A stretch of DNA of 64,000 nt from Chlorops oryzae (GCA_020466095.1 CM035807.1:18945985-19009984), one strand, 5' to 3'; shown: positions 48,553 to 60,150, counted from the stretch's first letter. Made by a program: numbers and translations. Notes: a model not told the origin generated them from the letters alone.

Positions 48553-49721
48553 AGGGTTGATAGAAATTCATGATTAAATATCAAAAAAATCAAAAAAGTC
48601 AAATTTTTTGGATTTTTTTAAATTTAAATCCGGTTTTTTTGATTTAAGTCATGATTTTTATTTTGGGCTAAATTCAATTAGATAAGACAGATCAAAGCAA
48701 GCTTTAAAAGTTTATTCATTGACATTTTAATAGATTTCATGCATCAATTAAGATTTTTCAATAAAAATACGAGCTTCCCAGCTTTTGTTGTACCCAGCTT
48801 GTTTCTGATTTTACTGTGCACCAAATTAAATGCAGAAAACACTCGCTCCACCCCGGCGGAAGAAGCGATTGCGGTGCATAGTTGTTCTATTATTTTCAAT
48901 TCTTCTTCCGTTATGCATTTTTTCATGCTACCTATTGCTCGCCACCAGTCTAAAGTATTAGTATTTTTTAAAATCTCTTCGTCCATTAGGACTCCTGTAA
49001 ACGGCCCAGTTTTTGATTTTAATTGTATTATTTTTATTAGGAAATTTATTCCTGTCTGTCCGTAGGTGTTCCGTAAAAATGTTAGGGCTTCTTCAGATTC
49101 GTTCTCTGATAATTGCTCTTGAGGCAGATTTGGACTTATCATATACGCCAAAAAGTGAGCCGGTGTCATAGCTTGGCGGTACCGGTTCATGACTTTCTTC
49201 ATTAAAGCTACGCTCAAAACATCTTCAAGCTGCACCGCCAGGTCTTTCCATATATGTACAAATTCTGAAATTGTGCACCTGTCACTCTGAATTTTGTCCA
49301 ATGATTTAGCTATTGGCTCCAATCTTTCAACAAGGTATTCAGCCACCTTCCTTTTTTCTTCCAGACATTTTTATTTTAAATAAATCACGTGCGAATGAAA
49401 TTAAAGAAAAAGGATTTCTCAAAAAGCTGAAAGCAACAAATTCATGATAGTGACAGAGGAAGTCTGGGTATCAAATACAAAGTACTCAATACTGACAAAT
49501 TAAATAAAAATGAGTTAGGGGATTTCCCCAGCTTAGGTTGAGAAAGTTTGCATGTACAATGTGCGTTGTAATCGTAAGGCGCATATATAGATACGCGAGA
49601 AGAAGCAAAGCAAATGAAATTGGAGAAATTTTGTATTTCAATCATCCGGATTTAAATGACTGATTTCAATCTTGATTTAAATCACTGATTAAAATCAACT
49701 GATTTAAATCATATCAACCCT
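48553..49721 (-). mobile_element. Decayed hAT transposon with inverted ends and 8-9 bp duplication
   Basis: Terminal inverted repeats AGGGTTGATA / TATCAACCCT, flanked on both sides by GTTTTAACC (48544-48552 and 49722-49730). hAT elements duplicate 8 bp, so one base of the 9 is probably coincidental. The subterminal regions are rich in ATTTAAATC/GATTTAAAT. At about 1.17 kb it is far shorter than an autonomous hAT (2.5-4 kb) and retains only the 3' part of the transposase gene. Confidence 0.85.
48744..49378 (-). pseudogene. hAT transposase C-terminal fragment
   Basis: An open frame of about 210 codons with no proper start (in-frame TAA just upstream of KCLEEKRKVAEYLV). It covers the end of the RNase H-like region (W-R-A-I-G near LDWWRAIGSM) and the C-terminal dimerisation region with SSAGVERVFSAFNLVHSKIR and NKLGTTKAGKLVFL, the hallmark hAT block (A-S-S-x-x-x-E-R-x-F-S). 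The N-terminal zinc finger and the first catalytic acidic residues are missing, so it cannot transpose. The fragment lacks internal stops, suggesting the insertion is not ancient. Confidence 0.85.
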
Positions 49722-49730
49722 GTTTTAACC

Positions 49731-52205
49731 CATCATAACTGTGTGAATAAATTTCGTTCAACCTACGTAAAGAAAATCGCATCGAGTTCAATAAACCGGG
49801 AACTACTTATTTTAATATGAATTTTAATATTTAACGGGATTAACGGGATTTACGGGACCTTAAACGAATTCCATTTACGTAAGAACATAAGTAATTTAAT
49901 ATACAAATATAATTTGGTTAAGAACTCTTTGGCGCCAAAAATTTGAATCAGAATTGCGTACTTTCCTTCCGAACAGTCCCTCAACCTGGCGTCTTAATGT
50001 TAACCGGCTTTTTTCCTACCTAATTCGAGGAGCTTATCGGATCATGATTGCGTGATTCTTCAGGCTGCCGTAATTGGCAAATGAAATCGATGCACCCACA
50101 AGGCGAAAACTTTTCCAAAGCCAATTGAATCGGAAGAGAAGAAAAGCTCAACCCTTCCTCCAAAAAAAAAAAAAAAATTCAAAAAAACAAAAAAAAGGAC
50201 ATGCAACTCGTGAGCTTCTCGGATTTTCCGAATACGTTAAAATATAAAAAAAAATGTTTTCCAGGAAAATTTCTTCGGTTGAAGGATGGGGGAAGGCCTT
50301 CATTTATGTAGGGTTCGAGGTACCATTTGTGTGAAAAAAGTTTAAATATAAATTCTGTCGATTCTGGATAGAGTGAACCAATTTTTGCAAAGGCTGTTTA
50401 TGTTATCGAGACTGTTCACACTATAGATGCTCATTTTTTTTGTGTGTTTAATTTGCTTTATTTGGTTGAAAATATATAAAACAGGTTCCGTATATTTAAC
50501 TCGAAAGGTTTGGTCACAACGTCCTCTAGTTGTGGCAACAAAAAGAAGTTATAAGCAATGGAAGTTGTTTCAACACTTCCATAACTACAAAACGAAAAAA
50601 AAAACCAGTACCTAAGGTTAACAAAAGAATTTTTTTGAAAGCTTTGAAAAATGCTCAATAGGGACCATGGGCGTAATCCAGGGCTGTGATGAAAGGGGCA
50701 TAAACTTTTTGTGCAGTTCAAAATTAAAGTCGATTTAGAGTTATGGCCCGATTTTCAATTTAATTTCTATCTTAAAGGGGGCCATGGCCCCATCGGCGCC
50801 AACGCATCTACGGCCTTGAAAGGGACGATTTTGGACCGGTTATAATACCACCGTAATCTTTTCTTTAAGCCTCAATTCCATATGTTCACACCACCGAGTT
50901 GTTCCCTCTATCCGCCGCTTACACTATCCAGACTCTACTGTATAATTTTTGTATTAATTTTGAATGGCCATATGAACATCCCATGCAGTTATTCCGATCC
51001 TCTCTCTTCTCCAACTTATCTCTGACTGGTAACAAATTTTCCAGTACTCCACCCCATTTTCAATTGTCAGACAATGTATTCGAATGCATTTTTGTTCTCA
51101 ATGATTTATCAACACAAAAGAGGCAATCCCTAAAACTATTCGAAAGATTAGTCCTTTTGTCGTCAATTTGAGATCCTTTGCCTTTTTTCGACTGCACTTC
51201 CACAAGTCCTTTTGTTGATAATCGCAGTTTTATATTAAATCTACACAAAATTTGACTTGTCATTTCCCGAGTAGCCCACGTGCACTCAATTTTAGTAGAA
51301 TGACTTCTCTTTCCGGCCGAGTATTTTAGCATGCATTGAATGTTGAATGTCAATCTTGTGTAGATAATAATTATAATGTGAAGAAGCCGAGTCGAATGGA
51401 ATGACAGAAACTGTTGAGAATACAAAGCGAACGACAAATAATTTTTTTTTTTTTTGCTTTTTCTTGAGCGCTCTTCTCGGTCTTCGGTTTTTACCTGAGC
51501 TTCTACCTTTTTTTTTTTTCAACAAAACGAAAACATGCTTTCGACAAGATCGTACATGAATATTCCTGCAAAATGTGAAAGGCAGAGATTGAGCTTAATT
51601 TTCTACCTGACGCAAAAAAAAGTACAGTGCTTATTGGCTTTTGAGAATTCACACTCAGATCGAAAAAGCCCAAAAGGTGATTGCTTTGATAAAAAGAAGA
51701 CAAAAACTAATGAGGTGACCAGATGTCTAATGAGCACACACATACATATGTACATAAAGGAAGAGTTTTGAATTCCATACGATGTTAATTAATCTATCAT
51801 AAAAGGAAATTTTGTGGGTTTTGTGGGTTAATTTCAAAAAATGTCGAAATTCGTTCACCTTTGATCGGATTCAATTCCTAATGGCCTGGGTATCGTACGC
51901 ATATTTATGGATATAAAGACTTGAGGAGAATCGTTTTTTTAAGACTAACAAGATCACTTTACTCAAATCGGAATTTTTAGATTTTTCTGGCTTAAAGATT
52001 TCGTCGACATTCGTCATTAACCCATTAACTGACACCCGTAAATACGAATTCTCTTCAAATTTCAATTCAAAAGGACTGTAATTTTAATTTTGAGAATTTA
52101 ATGAAGTTTTTTTATTTATTGCCGTTGCTTAAATGCAGTGCTGACTTTTTCAAATATACTTTCCCGGTTAATTAAACCAAATTTGAATAATTTTTTTGCT
52201 CTTCT
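49731..52205. other. Intron sequence, no gene
   Basis: AT-rich. A GC-richer patch at 50660-50830 (GGGCGTAATCCAGGG...GGGGGCCATGGCCCCATCGG) may be a decayed hAT-like MITE but lacks clean ends. Confidence 0.4.
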
Positions 52206-52209
52206 TTAA

Positions 52210-52898
52210 GGGTTCTTCTCATTGAGCAACTTTTTTTCGAATTTTCTTTTTTTGCATTTATTTAACTTGGGTAAGTTGTAATATGCCCCTTAAAGGATTT
52301 TTTGAAATTCGAATAGTTTAGAGGATATACCTTCTTTGTCGAGCAAGATCTGCGCTATAACGAGTAATTTTTGCGTTCTTCAACTTTAACGCGTTTATCT
52401 GAAAACCACGTTTTGAACTGGCGGCCATGAAATCTCCAGTTCAATGAACCGATTTTCATGAAACAAAGTGATTCGACGCAGAATGTCACCATTCTGTCGG
52501 TGAACCTCGACCATAATTTTAAAAATTTTCTATTTTTTTTTTACACTAAATACAAAAAAAAGCCCGAAATTGAAATTTTTTTTGAATGGCGCCATTTTTC
52601 AAAAAAAATCACAAATTAACTTGAGTTCACCCGAGAATTAATCTATACTGTATAACCCCGTTTTTTTTCATTCGGACGCTCCGGAGACCCTGAATCGTGC
52701 CGCCGTGCGCATTTTTTTTACCACAACTTTGAAGTCTCATTACTTTTTGAACAGCCACGTATCGAGGCAAAAAAATTTTTTTATTTACTTTGAACCTTTT
52801 GTAAACAATAAATAAAAAAGTTTTAATTATTCTTTGCGTTTTCAATAAAATTTTTTTAAAAAGGTCCAAAAAAACGGGTTTTCAATGAGAAGACCCCC
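52210..52898 (-). mobile_element. TTAA-flanked MITE, copy 3, reverse orientation, diverged
   Basis: A 689-bp reverse-orientation copy of 809-1529, flanked by TTAA at 52206-52209 and 52899-52902. The left terminus has a substitution and a shortened G run (GGGTTCTTCTCATTGAGCAA), and many internal differences show it is older than copies 1 and 2. Confidence 0.85.
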
Positions 52899-52902
52899 TT
52901 AA

Positions 52903-53943
52903 GGAGTAGTTTCTTGAATTTTTATCAGATTTAAAAAAAAAACAAAAATAAAGATATAAAAAACCCCCTCTTTCCCCTTTCATTGACATTATTACCCAGA
53001 AACGCTTCAGTTTTTCATCTCAACTAAGCAAAAATATGAAATAAATAATAATAAATAAATAAATAATAATAAATTTTCCTGTCAATTTCCACCACCGAAT
53101 TATTCAAGCTGTCGGAAAGGCCTGCAAATTCGAATCATAAATGAAAAACGAGCAAAAACTTGAATGAAATTATGTTCGAATTTAAGGCTTCCATTGCATT
53201 TCGAGTTGATTTTCTTAATTGCCAACATCTGTACGCCAAACTGAAAAACAATCGTTTCAATCTGGAAGACCTCCAAAGCGCGACCTTGCGAAACTGTGAC
53301 TCGAATTGCGAAATGTTGCAGTTTTTAGACACAAAAAGTTGTTTGAACACAACAACAACAAGCAACAAAATAACAAACATATATGTAGGCCTGCCAGCGT
53401 GCAGTGCAAAATCTCGCCTGTCTATCTGTATGTTTGTCTGTCCGTGTGTATGCTTTGTATTAAATGTATAGATTATCTTTCCTGCAAATGTTTTCATGAA
53501 AAACCACTTGTGTCTATCGATTTGAGGATTTTTTTTTTTTTGCCTTATTATCTATGCTTTCAGGCGGTCTGTTTAGTTGCATTTTTTCTTCGTCTCTCTT
53601 TTTTTTTTTGAGGAATGCAGTGCCAAGAAAAAGCCTAAAACTTTTTGAAGAATAAAACGAATGCATACATACATACATACATAGACACATATTTAGCTGC
53701 GGCAAAAAATCTATGCGCATTTTTCAAGGCCAAAATAAATACATATTTAAGATAATACAGAATAGAAAATATGCTGCAACTTTTCAAAGAGGATTGCCTT
53801 TATCCGCGATTGTGATTGACATGGGAAAACGGACTGAGAGTAAATTTATTCGTTTAAATTGGTATTAAAAATGAAATAAATATTGAAATATTCTTCCTAC
53901 AGTATTCAATGGATATGAGTATCATCGATAAAATACACAGAGG
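52903..53943. other. Intron sequence, no gene
   Basis: AT-rich with an AATA/ATAA run near 53040 and CATACATACATA near 53661. Nothing supported. Confidence 0.45.
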
Positions 53944-54242
53944 CAGTGGCGTAACTATCGGGGGTATTAGAGGTGACATTCCCCGGGCCCCACGCACCTG
54001 TGTCAACCGAAAGATATTTTAAAATATCGCACTAATTTTTTCTCTACACATTTCGAATCAAATTCGAGCATTTATGAACGGGCCCTCGATACATTTTGAT
54101 GTATTCTTACCTATTAATACGTTTTTATATTTAAAATAAACATTATTATCCATTTTGGTCCTTTTTTTTTAATTTGGCATCGATAGAGGGCCCCCGAAAA
54201 AAAAAATTCTCCCGGGCCCCACAAGGTGAAGTTACGCCACTG
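53944..54242. mobile_element. hAT MITE with perfect 8-bp duplication
   Basis: A 299-bp element with ends CAGTGGCGTAACT and AGTTACGCCACTG, flanked by CACAGAGG at 53936-53943 and 54243-54250. Subterminal CCCGGGCCCCAC occurs at both ends. Non-coding. The intact target duplication points to recent insertion. Confidence 0.92.
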
Positions 54243-54318
54243 CACAGAGGTCAATTCTCATAAGCAAGAAAGCTTAATCGAATTAATGATTCAGCCGTTT
54301 TAAGGCTTTTAAGAGACT

Positions 54319-54466
54319 CAGTGGCAGGTTTAGCGAGTAGGCAACATAGGCAGCTGCCTAGGGCGACAAATTCCGCCCGATAAAGTGCTACTGGCTGCTG
54401 TTTGAGGCGGCAAAATCGTGATTGCCTAGGGCGGCAAATTGTCTTAATCCGCCCCTGGTAATATGT
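54319..54466. mobile_element. hAT-like MITE, CAGTGGCAGGTTTAGC family
   Basis: Left end CAGTGGCAGGTTTAGCGAGT; reversed right end CAGGGGCGGATTAAGACAAT. Internal repeats GCCTAGGGCG(A/G)CAAATT occur twice. Imperfect TIR and no clear duplication, so older than 53944-54242, which lies only about 75 bp away. Confidence 0.6.
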
Positions 54467-55340
54467 ACTTTTATCCGGGAAATAATTTTTACATAAGTAC
54501 AAAATGACATCAAATACTGCACGCTTTATCAAATCAATTAACCGGGAAATTCAAATGATGGAGCACAGTTGGACAAACATATTTATTTAATTACAATCTG
54601 ATTGTTCTTCATTCGTTTGATTGAATATAATCAATTAAGCGGAAATAATACAAAATTACAAATTTTCCCCAAAATTAAAATTTTTTTACTCGAATTTCCC
54701 CAATTCACTTTTTGAGAGTCAAAATTTCCACTTTTTATGTATTTTTCAAAAAAAAATTACGAGCAAAAACGTGTTCGAATCGAAATTCTCATTCGAAAAT
54801 CACTCAATTTTAAGATTCTTTCTGTTTAAAACAAAATATATAGCATGCGAGAAAATCTTCAACTTGTAGCGCATGCAACTCTCTCTCACTCGCGTTCGTT
54901 ATCAAAACAAAAACGCAAAACACAACAGAAAAAAAGAGACATTTCCTTCCAACTGTCAAAACGAAGCACTGAAATTCCAATTGGAAAGGAAAATACGCAA
55001 CAACAGAAAGAGAGGGGAGAATGAAAAAAAAAACAAAAACAACCAGCCACTCTTGGTCATTTACATGCAGAGATATAAACAAAATTTCTTGGATCGCGAT
55101 GATGGCGGCATTCGAAATGTGCATTAATATTCCAAAGACATTCGAGAAAATGAATTTTATTTTTTTTTTGTTTTTGGTGTCGATGAAAAACGAGCACAAA
55201 ATGAGGAACGAGGGGGGTTTGCTTTTTACTGCAACCCGCCAACCCAGAAAATACTTCCATATTTCGATTGTTTTGGCTTCGAAGATAAAAAAAATATTAA
55301 AAAAAAAATAAATAAATAAACAAGTAAGAAATCTAAAGTC
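54467..55340. other. Intron sequence, no gene
   Basis: AT-rich. Frames on both strands in 54810-55346 look like A/T-run artefacts. Confidence 0.4.
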
Positions 55341-55640
55341 GGTCATGTCCGACTTGGATGTACTACCCAGCGTCCCGAGAATATTGACGCATTATGTTTT
55401 GCCTTTCCGTAAGGAAGTTACGAAAAATCTCCATTGGCGTGGCAGTTTTTTTCCAATTCTTTTCGTTCGTCTTGGTCGAACAATGGTTCGAATTTGAAGC
55501 TTCTACGTCCTTTACATCGGAAGTTATGAAGAATTTTATATTTGTGGGAGTGGCAGTGGGCGATATCGCCCATTTTTACTGAGGATCGTAGGCCCAACAT
55601 ACAAGGACGGACGGACGGACAGACGGACATGTTTTAATCG
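55341..55640. mobile_element. Mobile-element remnant with GTCGGTCATGTCCGAC palindrome and GGAC repeats
   Basis: Contains AAAGTCGGTCATGTCCGACT, GTGGGCGATATCGCCCA and a tetranucleotide run GGACGGACGGACAGACGGAC. Such strings recur at the ends of dispersed fly repeats; I do not assign a family. No coding frame. Confidence 0.35.
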
Positions 55641-55670
55641 GTTCAGTTTTCGATCCTGATCAAGAATATA

Positions 55671-55811
55671 CAGTGTGCTCTCTCCTTGCGGGCACTCCTA
55701 TTTCGGCTCGGAGGTGTCCGCTTAAGAGAGAGTACACTGCACTCCCAAAAAGTGTCCGTTAAAGAGGGGTTTCCGGTTAAGAAAAGTGTCTGCAAGGAGA
55801 GAGTACATTGC
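55671..55811. mobile_element. pogo-like MITE (CTTAAGCGGACA family), rearranged
   Basis: TA then CAGTGTGCTCTCTCCTTGCG at the left and GCAAGGAGAGAGTACATTG at the right. An additional internal terminus CTTAAGAGAGAGTACACTG ends at 55738, so it is probably one element inserted into or recombined with another. Confidence 0.65.
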
Positions 55812-57685
55812 ATTTGTCCATATTTACGGAACTTAGTTCTACCTGTTACAAGATGCCCACAAAACTAATGTAGCCTGCTTACGCTGGGTATAGGTAAAAA
55901 ACGAAATTGAACGAAGAAAAACAAGTTTACTTTTTCGAGTGTTAAATAAAATTATTTTTTTTTTCTCGTTGTTATTGATAAATTCGCAGAAAAACATGAA
56001 AGACGAAAAACAGTAAAGACGTCAACTGGAACTTTTATTTTTGAGAAATATAAATTCAACACGGGGAAAGTAAAACGTTTATTTACATTTCAGTCTGTAA
56101 TTATTTACACATAAGTATATGTATGTATGAAGATATTTTTCATGAAATTATTCCCGAAAGATAAAGTATTTTTATGCCAAATATATTTTCAATGCCATTG
56201 TTCAGCACTGCAAAGAATAATCCGGCCACAATGTCCCTCCAAACGAAGCTGTCACAGGTGGGCGTAAGTACTTTTAATACCCCCGGGGGTATGGAGCTGG
56301 GTTACTGTCCCGCAAGGATAACCGTTTATGGCTTATGGTCTTGGCAAACAAGCGGACCCTAGCCAAACGTTGAACAGTACGTGATCTTGTATGGGATCAA
56401 ACTGGTAACACTTTGTGTTACCTTCTGGGTAAGGTTAACCATATGGCCCAAACATTCATTCGAACTGGGTACAACGGTTACCAGGACTGATTTATGGGAT
56501 GCCCCATGTTCAAGTCTCGCTGGGTCTAATCTTAATCGATGAGGTGAGCATGGCACCGAATCTTGGCAAGGCTTTTGATTGCGAGTCCCCCAGTCGTACA
56601 ACTGGGTAGGCACTTAATGCAGTCGAATAAGGCCCCATATGGGCCAGTATCGACTATAAGTACGGTGACCACATATCTGTTTTTAGCAGAGGTGTTCTGT
56701 TTTTTTAGGCGCTTGTTCTGCGTATTTTTTTTAGTGCAAAATAGCAAAAATGTCCAAATTGATCGTCACTATCCTTCGACCGATTGAAAGGTCCGTTCCT
56801 AGACAACCTCGTAAAATTTTAAATAAACTAAGTTCAAGACTAAAGAAAAATATTTTTGTTCTGTTTTTTCAATTTCAATTTATGGTCACCGTAACTATAA
56901 GCAACACTAAATTATGATGGGTTGCTGTCAATTCATGAGGGATTTTTACTAATCCAGTTTTGATCCTATTATGGCATAAAGAAAAGATTCACATCAGCTG
57001 TTATGCGGCCAAAATGATGACAAACTTCTTAAACGGTAATGCACACGACCTCATATACAATCCTAGTATACTTTTATTCGAGCATGGACGTTTTGTTAGA
57101 GTGAACGCCTACCACCACTACACAAAGTAAGCTGTTGGTAAGCAGTTGGTCTACAATCTCGTATACTTGGTAATCGGTAGGGACAGTTCTCCCTCAAAAT
57201 ATACAGAGCAGTTTTACTGAAAACCTTTCCCGGATTAAAGTACCATAAAGGATACAAGCAGACCGGTCTCGATGCTTTTAAGCGCATAACGCGTATATCC
57301 GGAGAGCTATATCCCTTTTAAAAACATTTTTTACGGACTTTTTATGGCTCTCTAATCTTTGGAATACTGTAGACCCAAAAAAAAAAAAAAACCTTAAAAT
57401 AATTTGATCACATGCTTCAAATGCAATTTTTTGCCGAACGCCGTGATAAACTTCTTCGAAACGCTGATAAGGCCCATTAGACGACGACTGTCGGGGAGCC
57501 ATCCCGACAGGAAATGTCACTTATCTTTAAAAACAAAGCAAATAAAATTGTTTATTTGCTTTGCCAGATAAAAAAAAAAGAAGAATAAGTTGATAAGTAA
57601 ATAAAAAAAAAGCGGCCAAGTTTTTCGACAGCAGATCGAGAAAATTAAGGGCCGCAATTTGAAAAATTTCGGTATCGAAACTTAC
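55812..57685. other. Intron sequence next to the distal first exon, no gene
   Basis: 56170-56660 and 56990-57300 are less AT-rich than the rest and may be remnants of a larger mobile element, but I see neither terminal repeats nor a protein domain. Confidence 0.35.
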
Positions 57686-57937
57686 GATAAGATTAGTTCG
57701 CGCTGTTGTTGTTGTTGCTGTATTCGCTGTTATCGTTGATAATTGCGGCAGAATGTCATAAGAAAATTGGCTGACGGTGTTGGTGTCTTCCTCCTCCTTT
57801 ATGTCGTTCTTGTCGTCCTCGAGGACATCGTCGTCATCAGCTGTTTTATGTATGGACGGTGTTATGATGTTTGTTGTTGTTGTTTTCGTTTTTTTCGTTT
57901 TCGAGGGACTTTTCGTCGAATCGATTTTGACTTTCAT
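57686..57937 (-). CDS. kay: kayak alternative first exon, acidic MKVK isoform
   Basis: An 84-codon first coding exon from ATG 57937 (ACAAAAATGAAAG, good context) to donor ATC|GTAAGT at 57685, phase 0. It begins MKVKIDSTKSPSKTKKTKTT, a basic Lys/Thr stretch, then an acidic stretch (DDDDVLEDDKNDIKEEED). It ends in TTTTARTNLI, which joins IVSLDGIQ. A Drosophila Kayak isoform likewise starts MKVK, has an acidic middle and ends in a T-R-N-L-I segment at the same splice point. Codons past 57686 are intronic. Predicted protein about 616 residues. Confidence 0.9.
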
Positions 57938-59341
57938 TTTTGTTGTTTTGTTCGAATATTCGAAGGAAGATTCAAAGGAAGATTCAAGGAAAACTTCGCA
58001 AGGGAATGTTTCGTTGTGTGGTTACTTTTAGTGGAAAGGTATTTTTTTTTATTGAGATCGTCGTAATTTCTGTTGATTTCGTCAGCGATATTTTTTGGCT
58101 TACAACTTTGTTTGGCGGATTACACTTTCCGGGAGAGGAATGAAGAACGAGAGATACCGAGTGAGAGAGAGAGAGAGAGAGAGTGGAAGAGAGAGCGTAC
58201 CACACCCCGTGAATTACGACCGATTGTTGGCAATTGCACTTCTGACTGACTTTGGATCGACCAGATGGTGGTAGAGTCACTTCGATACCTTGGCACTGTG
58301 GCAATCCGAAATGAAACTTTGCACTCTTCACTTCACAATCAATGGCTCTTTTTTTTTTGTATTTTGTTGTTATTTAGCCCGCCTACAGATCGAATCGAAT
58401 TGATTTCGAATCGAAAGAGAGGGAGAGCGAGAGCGCGAGAGGAGAAGAGAGTCACAACCAATTTCGTAACGTCAAATGAAGACTTGTTTATTTACGTTGG
58501 TGTATCTTGACAGTAGCTGGGTTTCGCTGTGTGAGTGCGCGCGCGTGTGTGTGTGTGATTGTATGTGTGTGTATCGGAGTGTTTATGGCCCTCTCTTCCA
58601 ACACGTTCTTATTGCGTTTATTCGTATCTTAGTTATGTACGTACGTAAGTTTGTATCTTACAAATGTATCTACGCGCTAAAAAAAAAAAAACAAGATACA
58701 CTTGCTTACGTTTTACGAATTTCGCAATCGCGTTCACGTCGAATGTATGTAATTCACAATAAAATCACTTCACATCACATTCGGGCCACTGGCGCGAGAG
58801 AGTGGAAAACATTCAACGATTGAAATACACCGAAAAACGGAAAGATGAAGTTTTTTTTTTTTTTTTTTGTTTTTTGTATCTTCAAAAATGTCAAAGGAAT
58901 GTATGGGACAAATTAAAAGCGTTTTTCTCGTGGAAATTCCAATTCGTCGCGGTTTGAATGTAAAGCGTCGCAAGTCTCTCCGCCGTCGTTGCTTTAACAA
59001 AAAGCGAAAAATAACTGAAATCAAAGTACAACACGACACACCAGCACTTTTCAATTCATGTATCTACGAGATACTCTTCGGATTGTTGTGTGTCTCTGGA
59101 AGTTCACTTTCCATCGTTTCCATGGCTGAAGTCGTGCGTCTGTATGGTGTGTGTGTGTGTGTGGTGTGTGTGTGTGTGACAGTGCACAAGCATTTCTATC
59201 AGCACTGGAGGCTAAAGATGTTGCCAGACTGTGAAAAGCCTAAAAGGGTTTTACTAACGGTTCATGGCGATATTTTGAGTTTAGAGCCTGTACTGCTACT
59301 AAATTGATTTTTTATTCAAAATTAAACTAGATTTAGACTTA
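57938..59341. other. Presumed leader/promoter region of the MKVK isoform
   Basis: Higher GC than the introns, with GAGA, GCGCGTGTGTGTG (58535-58550) and GTGTGTG (59145-59180) runs. A 146-codon plus-strand frame (58867-59307) is Val/Cys-rich from the GT run and not convincing as a gene. Confidence 0.35.
58162..58198. promoter_or_regulatory. GAGA run upstream of the MKVK exon
   Basis: GAGAGAGAGAGAGAGAGAGAG followed by TGGAAGAGAGAGCG, about 225 bp 5' of ATG 57937, with a second GAGAGGGAGAGCGAGAGCGC block at about 58416-58436. Short GAGA runs at this position are typical of GAGA-factor-dependent fly promoters. No start site can be fixed. Confidence 0.3.
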
Positions 59342-59574
59342 ACGGGTATGTGATTGGTTTCCCTTTCGCCGGAAAGGTAATTCAATATCGAAATTGAAGT
59401 AATTAATTCCCCTTTTTCCTAGATTGAGAGGGAAATTGAATTACTTTAATAGAGAATGCATATCGCCAGTTAGATCATGAGGTAATTCAAATTCCTCCTC
59501 AATCTAGAGAAAGGGAAATCACATCAGTTGGGGAATTGAATTCCCCGGGAAAGGGAAAATAATCACATACCCGT
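59342..59574. mobile_element. Inverted-repeat MITE with ACGGGTATGTGATT ends
   Basis: Left end ACGGGTATGTGATTGGTTTC; reversed right end ACGGGTATGTGATTATTTTC, both followed by CCTTTC. About 233 bp, with internal GGTAATTCAA/TTGAATTACC inverted motifs. Superfamily unknown. Confidence 0.75.
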
Positions 59575-59825
59575 AAGACTCGATTTTCAAGTGAATTCCA
59601 TTTAGAAGTGGGCGAGGAACGGCCCTATCGGTCCCCCCTTCAAATACGCCTTTGTCTACAATAGGCGTGATTGATTCAAATGGATGTGATAGAAAAAAAT
59701 GGGCAATTATATTATTGAGATAAAAAGATTCTGTTCTTGTTTTGGAAAGCAGATAAATAATTTTTCTTAATCACCCGGAAAAGTGAGGGGGAATATCAAG
59801 ATATTCCGCTTTAACTTTCCACTTA

Positions 59826-59925
59826 CAGTCAAACTTCCATAAGTCGAACCTCCTACGACTCGATGTCTTTATATCTCAAATTATTTCTTTGGATAATGGT
59901 GGTTCGAGTAATGGAAGTTTGACTG
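59826..59925. mobile_element. pogo-like MITE, CAGTCAAACTTCCAT family
   Basis: A 100-bp element with ends CAGTCAAACTTCCATAAGTC and, reversed, CAGTCAAACTTCCATTACTC, flanked by TA on both sides. A third pogo-type family in the window. Confidence 0.8.
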
Positions 59926-59998
59926 TAATTAGAAAAAGAAAGTAACAAAGTATCCTGCCTTTATTTACTCCGCGAGTCGATAACATGTACCTACATAT

Positions 59999-60150
59999 CA
60001 GTGCCGTAGCAATTCTGTTTTGCGTGAGGGGAAAAAATTGTTTTTCCAATTTGCGTGGGGGGAAAATTATTTTTTCAATTTTATTCATGGGCAAAAACAA
60101 AAATGCGTGGGGAAAAGCCCCCTCTTGCACCTATGGCTGCTACGGCACTG
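59999..60150. mobile_element. hAT MITE with perfect 8-bp duplication
   Basis: A 152-bp element with ends CAGTGCCGTAGCA and TGCTACGGCACTG, flanked by CTACATAT at 59991-59998 and 60151-60158. Non-coding. Confidence 0.92.

Larger units (their letters stand above)
9071..57685 (-). other. Giant kayak intron (up to 48.6 kb) with nested repeats
   Basis: Intron from the distal first exon to the common acceptor at 9071. It contains the two other alternative first exons and most of the mobile elements and microsatellites of the window. I found no intact host gene on either strand within it. Confidence 0.75.
7383..57937 (-). other. kay: kayak (Fos) gene span, three alternative first coding exons
   Basis: Span from the stop codon to the most distal start codon. 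Each of the exons at 57686-57937, 36987-37067 and 15456-16343 ends at a phase 0 donor. The common exon at 8752-9070 begins at a phase 0 acceptor, so all three give an open protein. This promoter/first-exon layout is the one known for Drosophila kayak, whose isoforms likewise start with an acidic MKVK peptide, a short MTLD peptide or a Gln-rich peptide. Kayak pairs with Jun (Jra) as AP-1 downstream of JNK in dorsal closure, wound repair and immunity. The isoform assignments are inferred; no transcript was seen. Confidence 0.85.

Noticed and set aside
50660..50830. GC-richer patch resembling a hAT-like MITE
   Set aside because: No pair of termini or target duplication could be defined.
54810..55346. 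178-residue Phe/Ile/Val-rich minus-strand frame
   Set aside because: AT-run artefact (many TTT and AAA codons), no splice structure or motif, overlaps equally open plus-strand frames.
56170..57300. Possible retrotransposon remnant by composition
   Set aside because: No LTR, reverse transcriptase or integrase motif in any frame; mentioned only as a compositional patch.
58867..59307. 146-residue plus-strand frame with basic N-terminal half
   Set aside because: The Val/Cys run comes from a GT microsatellite; no domain, and it overlaps the likely kayak promoter on the other strand.
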